Assembly (NCBI GenBank): GCA_943373175.1
Contig: CALSBM010000056.1
Coordinates: forward strand, 1 to 21,472
Source of the DNA: JAIXUI01 sp943373175
Lineage (GTDB): Bacteria > Bacteroidota > Bacteroidia > UBA7662 > JAIXUI01
Direction of reading: 5' to 3'
DNA: 21,472 nucleotides
Positions 15,287 to 21,472 of the stretch are shown in pieces (within the stretch, counting starts at the first letter, position 1; each line of letters starts with the position of its first letter). The position numbers were made by a program, and so were the translations under genes. The notes under the pieces were generated by a model that searched no databases, was not told the origin of the DNA, and worked only from the letters and a program-made list of their open reading frames with translations.

Positions 15287-16377
15287 CCGCGCTTGTGGTA
15301 TTCGCGATTTTGGTTGGTTGGAACTTGCTTCGCTTAAGCGTGGCTTGGTCTAATTTAAAGGCAAGCAATTATTTACAACCTGCTACATCTCAGGATACTG
15401 CTACGCTGGCCATCTGTATTCCAGCTCGAAACGAAGCCCACAACTTGCCGTTGCTGCTGGAAGATTTAGCTCAACAAACGCTGCTTCCTAATCAAATTGT
15501 CGTTGTGGATGATCATAGCGAAGATGGAACTTCCGAAATAGTTCAGGCTTGGTCAGCACGTTGGCCGGTGGTGCAGTTGGTGAAAGGATCGTCCTTGCCT
15601 GAAGGCTGGTTAGGGAAACATTGGGCTTGTTGGCAGGCGAGCAGTCAGGTGGAAGCAACATGGATCTTGTTCCTCGATGCCGATTTACGTCTTCACCCGG
15701 AGGCCATCAAAGCAGCTATGGCCTATGCCGGCCAGCATCAACTTGCACTGCTTTCTTTATTTCCAACTCAGATTATGCAAACCAAAGGCGAACAACTCAC
15801 CGTGCCTTTGGTGCACCGGATTTTATTGGAACTTTTACCCTTAACGATAGCCAATCGTACGCAATGGGAAAGTATGTCGGCAGGAAATGGACAGTTCATG
15901 CTTTTCCGTACCGCCGAGTATCGGAAAATGGGTGGGCATGAAGCCGTGAAACAGGAGCGTGCCGAAGACATTGCTTTGGTTCGCTTGTTTAGAAGCAATC
16001 GATTGAAAACCCACACTTTGCTTGGTAACCGATTGGTGAATTGCAGGATGTATGACTCCTACCAACAAGCGAAGCAAGGATTTGCCAAGAACATCCGCGC
16101 AATGATGCTGAATAGCGATGTTTTTCAACTGATTTATTGGGTGTTAGGGCTCTTAGCCTACGTTTGGTTGACGTTTGAAAGTCCGCTTTTAGCGTTGTTT
16201 CCGCTCGGTTTATCCTTTATAACCCATGCTTGCTCCGCCTTAGCGGCCAAGGAGCCTCAACCTTGGAATCCACTTCGTCAAGGCATGATTACCCTGAATT
16301 TTTTCTGGCTTAGTTTGTACGCCGTTTACACCCGTTTCACAGGAACTACCCAATGGAAAGGACGACGTTTATCATGA
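15283..16377 (+). CDS. GT2-family glycosyltransferase, probable carotenoid glycosyltransferase
   Basis: This is a GT-A fold family 2 glycosyltransferase. The longer reading from 15277 is 366 aa, and residue numbers below use it. An N-terminal membrane helix (4-24) is followed by the catalytic domain with 'CIPARNEAHNL' (47-57), the nucleotide-binding 'VVDDHSEDGT' (76-85), the metal-binding DAD (134-136) and 'QERAEDIALV' (226-235), whose ED is the usual catalytic pair. About three C-terminal helices (roughly 284-345) anchor it to the membrane. The architecture resembles CruC and CrtQ-type carotenoid glycosyltransferases. It probably transfers a sugar to the tertiary 1'-hydroxyl made by CruF, or to a 2'-hydroxyl. 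I place the start at 15283 because it gives the ATGA overlap seen across this operon; 15277 is in frame too. Confidence 0.87.
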   Translation: MTALVVFAILVGWNLLRLSVAWSNLKASNYLQPATSQDTATLAICIPARNEAHNLPLLLEDLAQQTLLPNQIVVVDDHSEDGTSEIVQAWSARWPVVQLVKGSSLPEGWLGKHWACWQASSQVEATWILFLDADLRLHPEAIKAAMAYAGQHQLALLSLFPTQIMQTKGEQLTVPLVHRILLELLPLTIANRTQWESMSAGNGQFMLFRTAEYRKMGGHEAVKQERAEDIALVRLFRSNRLKTHTLLGNRLVNCRMYDSYQQAKQGFAKNIRAMMLNSDVFQLIYWVLGLLAYVWLTFESPLLALFPLGLSFITHACSALAAKEPQPWNPLRQGMITLNFFWLSLYAVYTRFTGTTQWKGRRLS

Positions 16378-17027
16378 AGAATTATCAAGAAAAATGGGCC
16401 ATCAGTTGGCTGATATTCAGTCATTTTTGTGGCATCGTGTTTTTGTTCATTCCTAGCTTAAGGGATTGGGCGCTTTCCTTTTCAGGACTCAACTTGTTGT
16501 TGTCGTTTTTCGTGACGCTTTCCCAAACCCGACATCAAACCCGCTCTTTCACGCAATTGGCAACGGTAGTATTGGGCATCGGGGTGCTTGGATTTATCGC
16601 AGAAGCGGTAGGAGTGGCCACCGGGTTTCCCTTTGGTGCGTATCAATACGGCTCTCGGTTGGGCTGGAAGCTGCTCGAAGTGCCTCCGGTCATTGGGTTG
16701 AATTGGGCTGGGTTGGTGCTTTCGTTTGTGGTGCTGTTTGAGCAGGGCAGTCTTCAATACAACCTCACCACCAATAAATGGATGCGGGCCCTGTATGTAG
16801 GCTTTGCGATGATGGTATTCGACTTTTTCCTGGAACCCGTAGCCATTAAACTCGCCTATTGGAATTGGGAACAGGTAGCCGTGCCCCCACAGAATTATGC
16901 CAGTTGGGCCATTCTTTCCGCCGCCTTTAGCTTGCTAATTCCTTCCGGCGTAGCGAATAAGGTAGCCGGTACTTATGTGGCGGTTCAATGGATTTTCTTC
17001 CTGGTGGTAAGTTTCTTGGCTCCATAA
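16374..17027 (+). CDS. cruF: Carotenoid 1,2-hydratase CruF (DUF422)
   Basis: CruF is an integral membrane hydratase that adds water across the terminal 1',2' double bond of a linear carotenoid end, giving a 1'-hydroxyl. The protein has about seven membrane helices. Family landmarks are visible: 'ATGFPFGAYQYGSRLGWKLL' and 'EVPPVIGLNWAG' in the middle, then 'MMVFDFFLEPVAIKLAYWNW' with its conserved Asp and Glu. The final helices carry 'QNYASWAILSA'. I start at the ATG at 16374 (217 aa), which overlaps the glycosyltransferase stop as ATGA. An in-frame ATG at 16353 would add 7 residues. It is the last gene of the operon, and a strong terminator follows. Its presence means one end of the carotenoid stays acyclic and hydroxylated. 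Confidence 0.9.
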   Translation: MKNYQEKWAISWLIFSHFCGIVFLFIPSLRDWALSFSGLNLLLSFFVTLSQTRHQTRSFTQLATVVLGIGVLGFIAEAVGVATGFPFGAYQYGSRLGWKLLEVPPVIGLNWAGLVLSFVVLFEQGSLQYNLTTNKWMRALYVGFAMMVFDFFLEPVAIKLAYWNWEQVAVPPQNYASWAILSAAFSLLIPSGVANKVAGTYVAVQWIFFLVVSFLAP

Positions 17028-17071
17028 AGGCGTTTTTATTCCTCGACTGGCGTTATCGTTACCGATAGCAC

Positions 17072-17107
17072 AAAAAAAAAGCCCGCTGAAAAGCGAGCTT
17101 TTTTTGA
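17072..17107. terminator. Strong bidirectional terminator between cruF and the facing lipoprotein gene
   Basis: A stem of about 14 bp (17074-17087 with 17092-17105, one C/A mismatch) closes a GAAA tetraloop. It has an A-run on the left arm and seven T on the right. The same structure works on both strands, ending the carotenoid operon and also the minus-strand lipoprotein gene whose stop is at 17123. Confidence 0.85.
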
Positions 17108-17122
17108 TAGTGAGAGCGTGGA

Positions 17123-17710
17123 TTAAGGGCGTTCGTTCGCCATTTTGTCCATTTCTTCGTTAAAGATTTTTTCGAACTTCATTTTATCGTAGTCAATGTT
17201 GAGCTTGGTTTTGTCGCCAAGGCGATTGCTGAGGTCGTTTTTAAGCCCTTCTCTACTGACTTCAATGGCAATGTAAGTAGTAAAACGACCGTCTTTTTCA
17301 CGGGCAGTTTTTTCGCAGAGAATAGTGATATCACGAAGTTTTTCATTAACAACCTCACGGGTCATGTTTTCAAACTTGCCTTTAAGCTCCATGCTCTGTC
17401 CATCCTGATACTCATTCATGTAACGGTCTGTTACCGATTTGATGGAGGTGTTGATTAAGCTGGCGAGGCGTTGTTTCGATAGAGTGAGTGCTTTTTCTCT
17501 AGAGAAAGAAAGGTCGTTGCTCGATTGAGACTGGGTTGCTCTGAAGGCTTCTTTGGTAGAAGACTTGAACTCATCGCAGGGTAGGGTAACAATTTCGAAT
17601 GTTTGTTCCACTACTTTTTCCTTTACTCCGTTATCCTTTTTCTTAGACTTACAAGAGGTAAGACCGGCGGTTGTGAAGAGCAGAACAGCAAGAATTAGAT
17701 TCTTTTTCAT
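17123..17710 (-). CDS. LPP20-like lipoprotein, paralogue of its divergent neighbour
   Basis: This 195-aa precursor has a lipoprotein signal (basic 'MKKN', hydrophobic 5-16, lipobox LTSC ending at Cys20) and then a Lys-rich linker. The mature part is largely helical at first ('FSREKALTLSKQRLASLINT', about 69-88) and ends in a strand-rich block 'GRFTTYIAIEVS' (151-162). I place it tentatively in the LPP20-like domain group. It can be aligned by eye with the divergent protein at 17785-18330 over more than 90 residues. Shared landmarks are T/S-D-R-(Y/F)-M-N-E, then K-F-E-x-(M/L)-x-R-E-V-(V/L)-N, then E-K-T, then D-G-(R/S)-F. The function is unknown. A good candidate promoter (TTTG-N20-TAACTTTC) lies upstream. 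Confidence 0.8.
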   Translation of the reverse strand: MKKNLILAVLLFTTAGLTSCKSKKKDNGVKEKVVEQTFEIVTLPCDEFKSSTKEAFRATQSQSSNDLSFSREKALTLSKQRLASLINTSIKSVTDRYMNEYQDGQSMELKGKFENMTREVVNEKLRDITILCEKTAREKDGRFTTYIAIEVSREGLKNDLSNRLGDKTKLNIDYDKMKFEKIFNEEMDKMANERP

Positions 17711-17721
17711 GGTTTAATTTG

Positions 17722-17757
17722 TTTGGAAAGTTAATCTTTTGGCTTGCTCTTTGCAAA
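17722..17757. promoter_or_regulatory. Interlocking divergent promoters of the two paralogous lipoproteins
   Basis: On the minus strand TTTG (17757-17754), 20 bases and then TAACTTTC (17733-17726) match the Bacteroidota TTTG-N19/21-TAnnTTTG pattern with one mismatch. On the plus strand TTTG (17722-17725), 20 bases and then GCTCTTTG (17746-17753) give the same spacing but with the initial TA replaced. The two elements cover the same 36 bp, so the -33 of each is next to the -7 of the other. The minus-strand promoter is the better match. Confidence 0.5.
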
Positions 17758-17784
17758 TCAGTAATCATGCCAAAAACAAAATTC

Positions 17785-18330
17785 ATGAAACAGTTACTCA
17801 TTGCAATGTTGGTTGTTCCGATGCTTGCCCTCACCGGCTGCGGTTCCTTCAAAGGGCCGGGTAAAGAAGTTAAAGGGCCATTTGATGGTTCTTCTTATCA
17901 AACTTCCGGCAGGTATTTCCGAGGGACCGGATATGGAGTCAGTCGCTCTCAGGAGGTTGCCAGAGACAAAGCCAGAATGATGGCACAGAAAGAATTGGCC
18001 GGTTCGGTATCCACCACCATGAAGGCTGTTTCTGATCGCTTTATGAACGAGCGCACCAAAGAACAAGCCTCTGATATCAATGAAAAGTTTGAAACATTGA
18101 ACCGTGAAGTGTTGAATCAATCCATTAGCGATGTCAGGACAATAGGAGAGAAGACCTTTCAGATGAGCGACGGCTCTTTTAAAGTCTATCTCGCATTGGA
18201 AGCTTCCAAAAAAGCCATTTATCAACGCATGAAAGAACAGGCAGAAGCCAGGAAAACGATGGATGAAAGTACTAAAGCCGACTTAGTAAAAATGTTACAA
18301 CAAGCAATTGAGGCTTCCGAGCAAGATTAA
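17785..18330 (+). CDS. LPP20-like lipoprotein, paralogue of its divergent neighbour
   Basis: The precursor is 181 aa from the ATG at 17785. A lipoprotein signal is clear (MKQLL, hydrophobic core, lipobox LTGC ending at Cys19). A Gly/Ser-rich linker with 'GRYFRGTGYGVSRSQEVARD' follows. This resembles LPP20-like proteins, which begin with a strand such as 'F-x-G-x-G-x-G' and then a helix of the 'ARDKARMMAQKELA' type. The second half ('SDRFMNERTKEQ', 'KFETLNREVLNQ', 'GEKTFQMSDGSFKVYLALE') matches the neighbour at 17123-17710. The C-terminus is a charged helix. Longer readings begin at ATG 17767 or at a TTG at 17719; the short one gives the most typical lipoprotein n-region. A terminator follows. 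The function is unknown; an envelope role is inferred from the signal. Confidence 0.8.
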   Translation: MKQLLIAMLVVPMLALTGCGSFKGPGKEVKGPFDGSSYQTSGRYFRGTGYGVSRSQEVARDKARMMAQKELAGSVSTTMKAVSDRFMNERTKEQASDINEKFETLNREVLNQSISDVRTIGEKTFQMSDGSFKVYLALEASKKAIYQRMKEQAEARKTMDESTKADLVKMLQQAIEASEQD

Positions 18331-18349
18331 TCAAGTACTCATATCACCT

Positions 18350-18373
18350 AAAAGCCCGCAATTGCGGGCTTTT
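18350..18373. terminator. Palindromic intrinsic terminator
   Basis: AAAAGCCCGCA and TGCGGGCTTTT form a near-perfect 24-base palindrome centred on AATT. It lies 19 bp after the stop of the plus-strand lipoprotein and 63 bp from the stop of the facing SGNH gene. Its symmetry allows termination on both strands. Confidence 0.85.
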
Positions 18374-18436
18374 GTTATTTAAAATCTATTATGAGTAAAT
18401 GGGTTAATAAAAAAAGATGGCAAACTTAAAACGCCC

Positions 18437-19393
18437 TCAATTCAATCGCACGCCGGCGGCTTTTAAATCGCTGGCTAGGTGCTTAGAAAATAGCTCGGCG
18501 CCTCTGGTATTCAGGTGCCCGGCATTGTAGAAATAGAGCTTCGAATTAGAAAGGGTGTCGTTGGTGTAATCCAACAATAGAATGTTGTTTTCTTTCGCTA
18601 ACCTGCGGTAATGCCCAAAGATTATGTCTTGGTTTTTGGTAATTCGGTGTAACTCTTTGTACATCGGCGGCATTACCCAAATCAACTTAATCTTCCTTTC
18701 TGCACATTCTCGGATGTATTCCTGAAACAGCGCAACGGTGGGTTTATGCCAGCGCTGTACCAAGGGTTCAACCTGAAATTGCTGGTCGGCATCGGTATGC
18801 CATTCGTCGGAATTCGATTGATAGCCGTGGTAGCGGTCGTAGCCGTCTTGCTCGGCCTCAGTTCTGGACAGGATTTTCTGAATTATCGTCAACGCCATGC
18901 TTCTTCCCGACCAACGTATTAAAGGCAGGTATCGCTCATAAAGGTCGAAGCCTTTGTATTGTGCGGTGTAGTCGCGAACAAAGGGTTGGGGTAGCACGCC
19001 CAAGAAATGCTCTGGATTGCACAAGTCTTTTCTGATGTGTAAGGTTTGAATATCTAATTCATTGATAATGTATTTCGGCTTGTATTCCAGTCGCATCAGT
19101 TGCCGGAAGAACAAATGTTGCATGTGAAAGGCGTAGCCATCTACGCCATAATTGTACACCACGCCTCCGAGGCTGTCTTCCAATGTTTTGGGGTTGAACA
19201 TGGTCCATGCCCGCGACGATCCCATGATGGCCATGTCAACGTTCGGAACGCGCATCTCAATTAAATCGCCCCAGACGCCGAAGGCAGAAAACTTGGAGCG
19301 AAGGATGGTCTTGCAGAACAGCCAGTCCACTGATGATGCTAGGATAAAGAGCAGGCTGAAGAATAGGATGGCGCGAAGGAGAAAGGCTTTCAT
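18437..19393 (-). CDS. SGNH-hydrolase-like partner of the MBOAT acyltransferase
   Basis: This 318-aa protein has an N-terminal membrane anchor (about residues 5-24) and an extracytoplasmic SGNH/AlgX-N-like domain. Block I reads 'AIMGSSRAWTMFNP' (55-68), where Ser60 takes the place of the GDS nucleophile. Further blocks are 'VYNYGVDGYA' and 'WVMPPMYKEL'. The last, 'YNAGHLNTRGAELF', holds the catalytic His293; the usual Asp three residues before it is Asn290. Such proteins accompany MBOAT transporters and move the acyl group onto an extracellular glycan, as AlgJ/AlgX do with AlgI. The gene starts 1 base after the MBOAT stop. The glycan acceptor is unknown, as no polysaccharide genes are in the window. 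Confidence 0.82.
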   Translation of the reverse strand: MKAFLLRAILFFSLLFILASSVDWLFCKTILRSKFSAFGVWGDLIEMRVPNVDMAIMGSSRAWTMFNPKTLEDSLGGVVYNYGVDGYAFHMQHLFFRQLMRLEYKPKYIINELDIQTLHIRKDLCNPEHFLGVLPQPFVRDYTAQYKGFDLYERYLPLIRWSGRSMALTIIQKILSRTEAEQDGYDRYHGYQSNSDEWHTDADQQFQVEPLVQRWHKPTVALFQEYIRECAERKIKLIWVMPPMYKELHRITKNQDIIFGHYRRLAKENNILLLDYTNDTLSNSKLYFYNAGHLNTRGAELFSKHLASDLKAAGVRLN

Positions 19394-19394
19394 A

Positions 19395-20831
19395 TCAGAA
19401 CTGGAAATAGATAAACTGAAAGGCGTTTTGGCGGTAGGTAAACATCAACCCGATGGCCAATAAATAGAAACTCCAACGCAGATAAACCGGTATCGCAACG
19501 GGCATTTTTTCTAAAGCAAATCGCCCGTGTCGGCCCAACCATTCCACGGTGAATAGCATCGCAATGAGTACCAACAGCGAGGTGGGCATCCAAGCCTCTT
19601 CTAGGGTTCCAAAGTCTGTTGTTATTTTTTTCAGGATAAAGAAGGCTTGTTCTACGTTGATGGCTCGGAAAAAGGTCCAGCCGATGGCGACTAAAACAAA
19701 CGTAAGAAGGATGGAGGCGAGTTCCTTAACGCTGGGAAAGCGTTTGTTGGCTCCCACCATATCCAGGTTGCTGCGGTTTTTATTCAGCAGCAATAGCGGT
19801 AGGAAAAGCAGGGCATTCCAAGCGCCCCAAACCAGGAAGGTCCAGTTGGCACCATGCCAGAGTCCGCTGAGCAGAAATACGATGAAGGTGTTGCGGATAG
19901 CAGCGGTTTTTCCGACTCTGCTTCCGCCCAAAGGGATATAGACGTAATCGCGGAACCAGGTGGTGAGAGAAATGTGCCAACGGCGCCAGAATTCTGCGAT
20001 GTCGCGGGAGAAGTAAGGGAAGGAGAAATTCTGCAAGAGCTCAAAGCCTAGCAGTCGGGCGGAACCTAGTGCGATGTCTGAGTAGCCGGAAAAGTCGCCA
20101 TAGATTTGAATGGTGAATAAGAAAACCGCTAGGGCGAGTTGCGCACCGCTCGCTTGGGTAGGGTCGCCGAAGTAAGTATTGACCTGGGTGGCGCAAACGT
20201 CGGCGATGACCACTTTTTTGAACAAGCCCCAGAGTATTTGCCGCAGTCCATCCCGGGCTTTGTCGGCCTGAAAGATGCGGTTCGATTGAATCTGTGGGAG
20301 CAAATGATGGGCGCGTTCGATGGGGCCTGCAACCAGTAAAGGAAAGAAGGATACAAACAGGCTATAATCGATGAGGGAGTAGCAGGCTTTGATTTTCCTG
20401 TTGTAAACGTCGAGGACGTAGGAGAGGCCGTGGAAGGTGTAGAAAGAAATGCCTACGGGAAGAATCCATTCCAGTAAAGTAGGGTGTAAGGCGATGCCTC
20501 CTTTTTCCAGCAAGCTGGCGAAGCTGCTGATGAAGAAGTCGTAATACTTGAATACGGCGAGGAAGCCGAGGTTGATGCCGATGCTGAGGGTGAGGAACAG
20601 CTTGCGGCGAAAGGGGTGGTCCACCTTTTCCATGAGGATGCCAGAACCATAATCGAGCAAGGTGGAGAAAATGAGCAGACCCAGAAAGCGGACGTCCCAA
20701 AAGCCATAGAAGAAGTAACTGGCCACCAGCAGCAATATATTTTGCGCCATCCGGTTTTTCCCGGCAGCCAACCAGTAAAGCAGGAAGACGAGCAGAAAGA
20801 AAGAGGCGTAATGAAAAGTATTGAAAAGCAT
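19395..20831 (-). CDS. MBOAT-family O-acyltransferase (AlgI-like)
   Basis: This 478-aa polytopic membrane protein has about ten or more helices. The MBOAT/AlgI landmarks are all present: 'LPVGISFYTFHGLSYVLDVY' (124-143), 'FFPLLVAGPIERA' (162-174), 'YGDFSGYSDIALGSARLLG' (244-262), 'FWRRWHISLTTWFRDYVYIP' (281-300, His286) and 'LSGLWHGANWTFLVWG' (321-336, catalytic His326). AlgI-type proteins move acetyl (or other acyl) groups from the cytosol across the inner membrane for O-acylation of exported glycans. It forms a two-gene unit with the SGNH protein. The DNA is visibly GC-richer than the carotenoid genes (31 of 60 bases at 20401-20460). A GACTTTTG -7-like box is at 20851-20858. Confidence 0.93.
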   Translation of the reverse strand: MLFNTFHYASFFLLVFLLYWLAAGKNRMAQNILLLVASYFFYGFWDVRFLGLLIFSTLLDYGSGILMEKVDHPFRRKLFLTLSIGINLGFLAVFKYYDFFISSFASLLEKGGIALHPTLLEWILPVGISFYTFHGLSYVLDVYNRKIKACYSLIDYSLFVSFFPLLVAGPIERAHHLLPQIQSNRIFQADKARDGLRQILWGLFKKVVIADVCATQVNTYFGDPTQASGAQLALAVFLFTIQIYGDFSGYSDIALGSARLLGFELLQNFSFPYFSRDIAEFWRRWHISLTTWFRDYVYIPLGGSRVGKTAAIRNTFIVFLLSGLWHGANWTFLVWGAWNALLFLPLLLLNKNRSNLDMVGANKRFPSVKELASILLTFVLVAIGWTFFRAINVEQAFFILKKITTDFGTLEEAWMPTSLLVLIAMLFTVEWLGRHGRFALEKMPVAIPVYLRWSFYLLAIGLMFTYRQNAFQFIYFQF

Positions 20832-20850
20832 TAATTCCAGAAAGCGTGCG

Positions 20851-20858
20851 CAAAAGTC
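20851..20858 (-). promoter_or_regulatory. Candidate -7 box for the MBOAT-SGNH unit
   Basis: Read on the minus strand the octamer is GACTTTTG, one mismatch from TAnnTTTG, 19 bases before the ATG at 20831. No convincing TTTG is found at the -33 distance. Confidence 0.3.
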
Positions 20859-20987
20859 GAAAAAAAGTAGCGAAGCACGGCTTTGAGTGTGAAGCGGGGG
20901 TGTTGAAGAAGTAGGGAGCTAAAGAATTGTATTCAAAATAGAGGACTTGAGAAAGCTACTCAGTTCAGACTTATAAGAAACAGATGG

Positions 20988-21329
20988 CTAGATTTTTTGT
21001 ACTATGACCAGTAGCTCATTTTCCATTTTGTTTAAATCTTTTTCAATAATAGTCCATACAATTTGGTAATCAATTCCAAGATAATCGTGGACGATTCTAT
21101 TTCTAAATCCCCTGATTCTAAACCAATTGATATTGGGATGTTGGTCTTTAAATTCTTCAGGTAATCTGTTAGCTGCTTCGCCTATAATTTCAAAATTTCT
21201 AATTACTGCATCTAATGTTTTGGAATCGGATAGGAAGCTGTCAAAAGTGTAACCGGAGGTATATGTTTTTATCTTGGATATAGCTAATAAGATATCGTCG
21301 AGTAAGAGTTTTGTTTCTCTTTTAGACAT
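20988..21329 (-). CDS. hepT: HepT-family toxin ribonuclease (MntA-HepT type VII toxin-antitoxin)
   Basis: This 113-aa, all-helical protein belongs to the HepT/DUF86 family of HEPN toxins. The HEPN active-site motif R-x4-H-x-Y is intact: 'RNRIVHDY' at 76-83 (Arg76, His81, Tyr83). The preceding 'IRNFEIIGEAANRLPEEFK' (43-61) is the other conserved HepT block. In characterised pairs HepT cleaves RNA, and MntA silences it by transferring AMP to the Tyr of this motif. The gene overlaps the stop of the upstream nucleotidyltransferase by 8 bases, the compact arrangement usual for these pairs. The coding DNA is AT-rich (20 G/C in 60 bases at 21061-21120), unlike the GC-richer MBOAT gene beside it, which suggests independent acquisition. 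Confidence 0.92.
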   Translation of the reverse strand: MSKRETKLLLDDILLAISKIKTYTSGYTFDSFLSDSKTLDAVIRNFEIIGEAANRLPEEFKDQHPNINWFRIRGFRNRIVHDYLGIDYQIVWTIIEKDLNKMENELLVIVQKI

Positions 21330-21472
21330 AAATTAAATCTGACTTTATTTTTTGGTAATATTCAGGCTTTATTCCATTCTTAGAAACTAAGTCAATTTTG
21401 ATACTTAATATAGCCTCTAATTCATCTGCCAAATCTATAAACTCAATGCCTATTGGTTTTTGAAAATCAACG
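21322..21472 (-). CDS. mntA: MntA-like nucleotidyltransferase antitoxin, C-terminal fragment cut by window end
   Basis: Only the last 49 codons are in the window; the start lies beyond 21472. Translated on the minus strand the fragment begins VDFQKPIGIEFIDLADELE and ends KIKSDLIYV followed by TAA. The pattern 'D-F-x-x-P-x-G-x-x-F-x-D-L-x-x-E-L-E-x-x-L-x-x-K-x-D-L-V' is the second half of a minimal MNT-type nucleotidyltransferase domain. 'KIDLVS' carries the third conserved acidic residue. The GSx10DxD active site would lie just outside the window. The stop overlaps the first codons of hepT (ATGTCTAA). It should encode the AMP-transferring antitoxin of the MntA-HepT pair. Confidence 0.85.
   Translation of the reverse strand, partial: VDFQKPIGIEFIDLADELEAILSIKIDLVSKNGIKPEYYQKIKSDLIYV

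Noticed and set aside
17719..17784. Upstream TTG start extending the plus-strand lipoprotein by 22 residues
   Set aside because: It would overlap the shared promoter region and place a second hydrophobic stretch before a complete lipoprotein signal peptide; the ATG at 17785 (or 17767) is better.
17794..18225. 143-aa antisense reading frame over the plus-strand lipoprotein
   Set aside because: The plus-strand frame has a lipobox and a paralogue next door; the antisense frame has no motif or suitable promoter.
19549..19941. 130-aa plus-strand reading frame antisense to the MBOAT gene
   Set aside because: Low-complexity Arg/Ser/Lys composition, no domain, entirely inside a clear MBOAT gene.
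20362..20853. 163-aa minus-strand reading frame overlapping the MBOAT gene start
   Set aside because: It lies in another frame of the well-supported MBOAT gene, is rich in Arg/Leu/His/Pro as expected of a frame shadow in GC-rich DNA, and has no recognisable domain.

Overview
The window reads as a chromosomal segment of a Bacteroidota bacterium; I would not commit to a class. Five things point there: a Bacteroidota-type PUR-alpha-like DUF3276 protein; the run nusB - DUF1573 lipoprotein - yajC - ybbR-like - coaE, a gene order I know from this phylum; a secreted nuclease ending in a type IX secretion (Por) sorting domain; a fused CrtYcd-type lycopene cyclase; and upstream sequences with TAnnTTTG -7 boxes and no clear Shine-Dalgarno sites.

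Layout. 63-593 is a membrane-anchored SRPBCC protein with a terminator, followed by about 290 bp of non-coding DNA with inverted repeats. On the minus strand come a DUF3276 protein (934-1239) and an ABC exporter half-transporter (1393-3180). Divergent from these, 3285-7717 holds housekeeping genes: leucine dehydrogenase, NusB, DUF1573 lipoprotein, YajC, a terminator, a YbbR-like protein and dephospho-CoA kinase. 7769-9481 is a secreted endonuclease I.

The centrepiece is an eight-gene, tightly coupled carotenoid operon (9670-17027). Its order is crtI, crtB, an unrecognised 164-aa protein, crtYcd, a crtD-like desaturase, a PlsC-type acyltransferase, a GT2 glycosyltransferase and cruF. Every junction is a 4-base overlap or a gap of 1-3 bases, and the operon ends in a strong, probably bidirectional terminator. 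Read together, the genes predict phytoene to lycopene, a monocyclic gamma-carotene-type intermediate, 1'-hydroxylation by CruF, 3',4'-desaturation by CrtD, then glycosylation and fatty acylation. The expected product is a membrane-integrated acylated carotenoid glycoside. No crtZ, crtW or crtE is present, and there is no MerR-type regulator.

Downstream, two divergently transcribed lipoproteins (17123-17710 and 17785-18330) are paralogues of each other, and their candidate promoters interlock on the same 36 bp. Next is an MBOAT O-acyltransferase with its SGNH partner (minus strand, 18437-20831), in noticeably GC-richer DNA. The right edge (20988-21472) is AT-rich. It carries a HepT toxin and the truncated C-terminus of its MntA nucleotidyltransferase antitoxin, a type VII toxin-antitoxin pair cut by the window end.

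I see no rRNA, tRNA, CRISPR array, insertion sequence or prophage. The least explained items are the 164-aa protein inside the carotenoid operon, the interlocking promoters of the two lipoproteins, and a hairpin that would bury the annotated crtI start codon.
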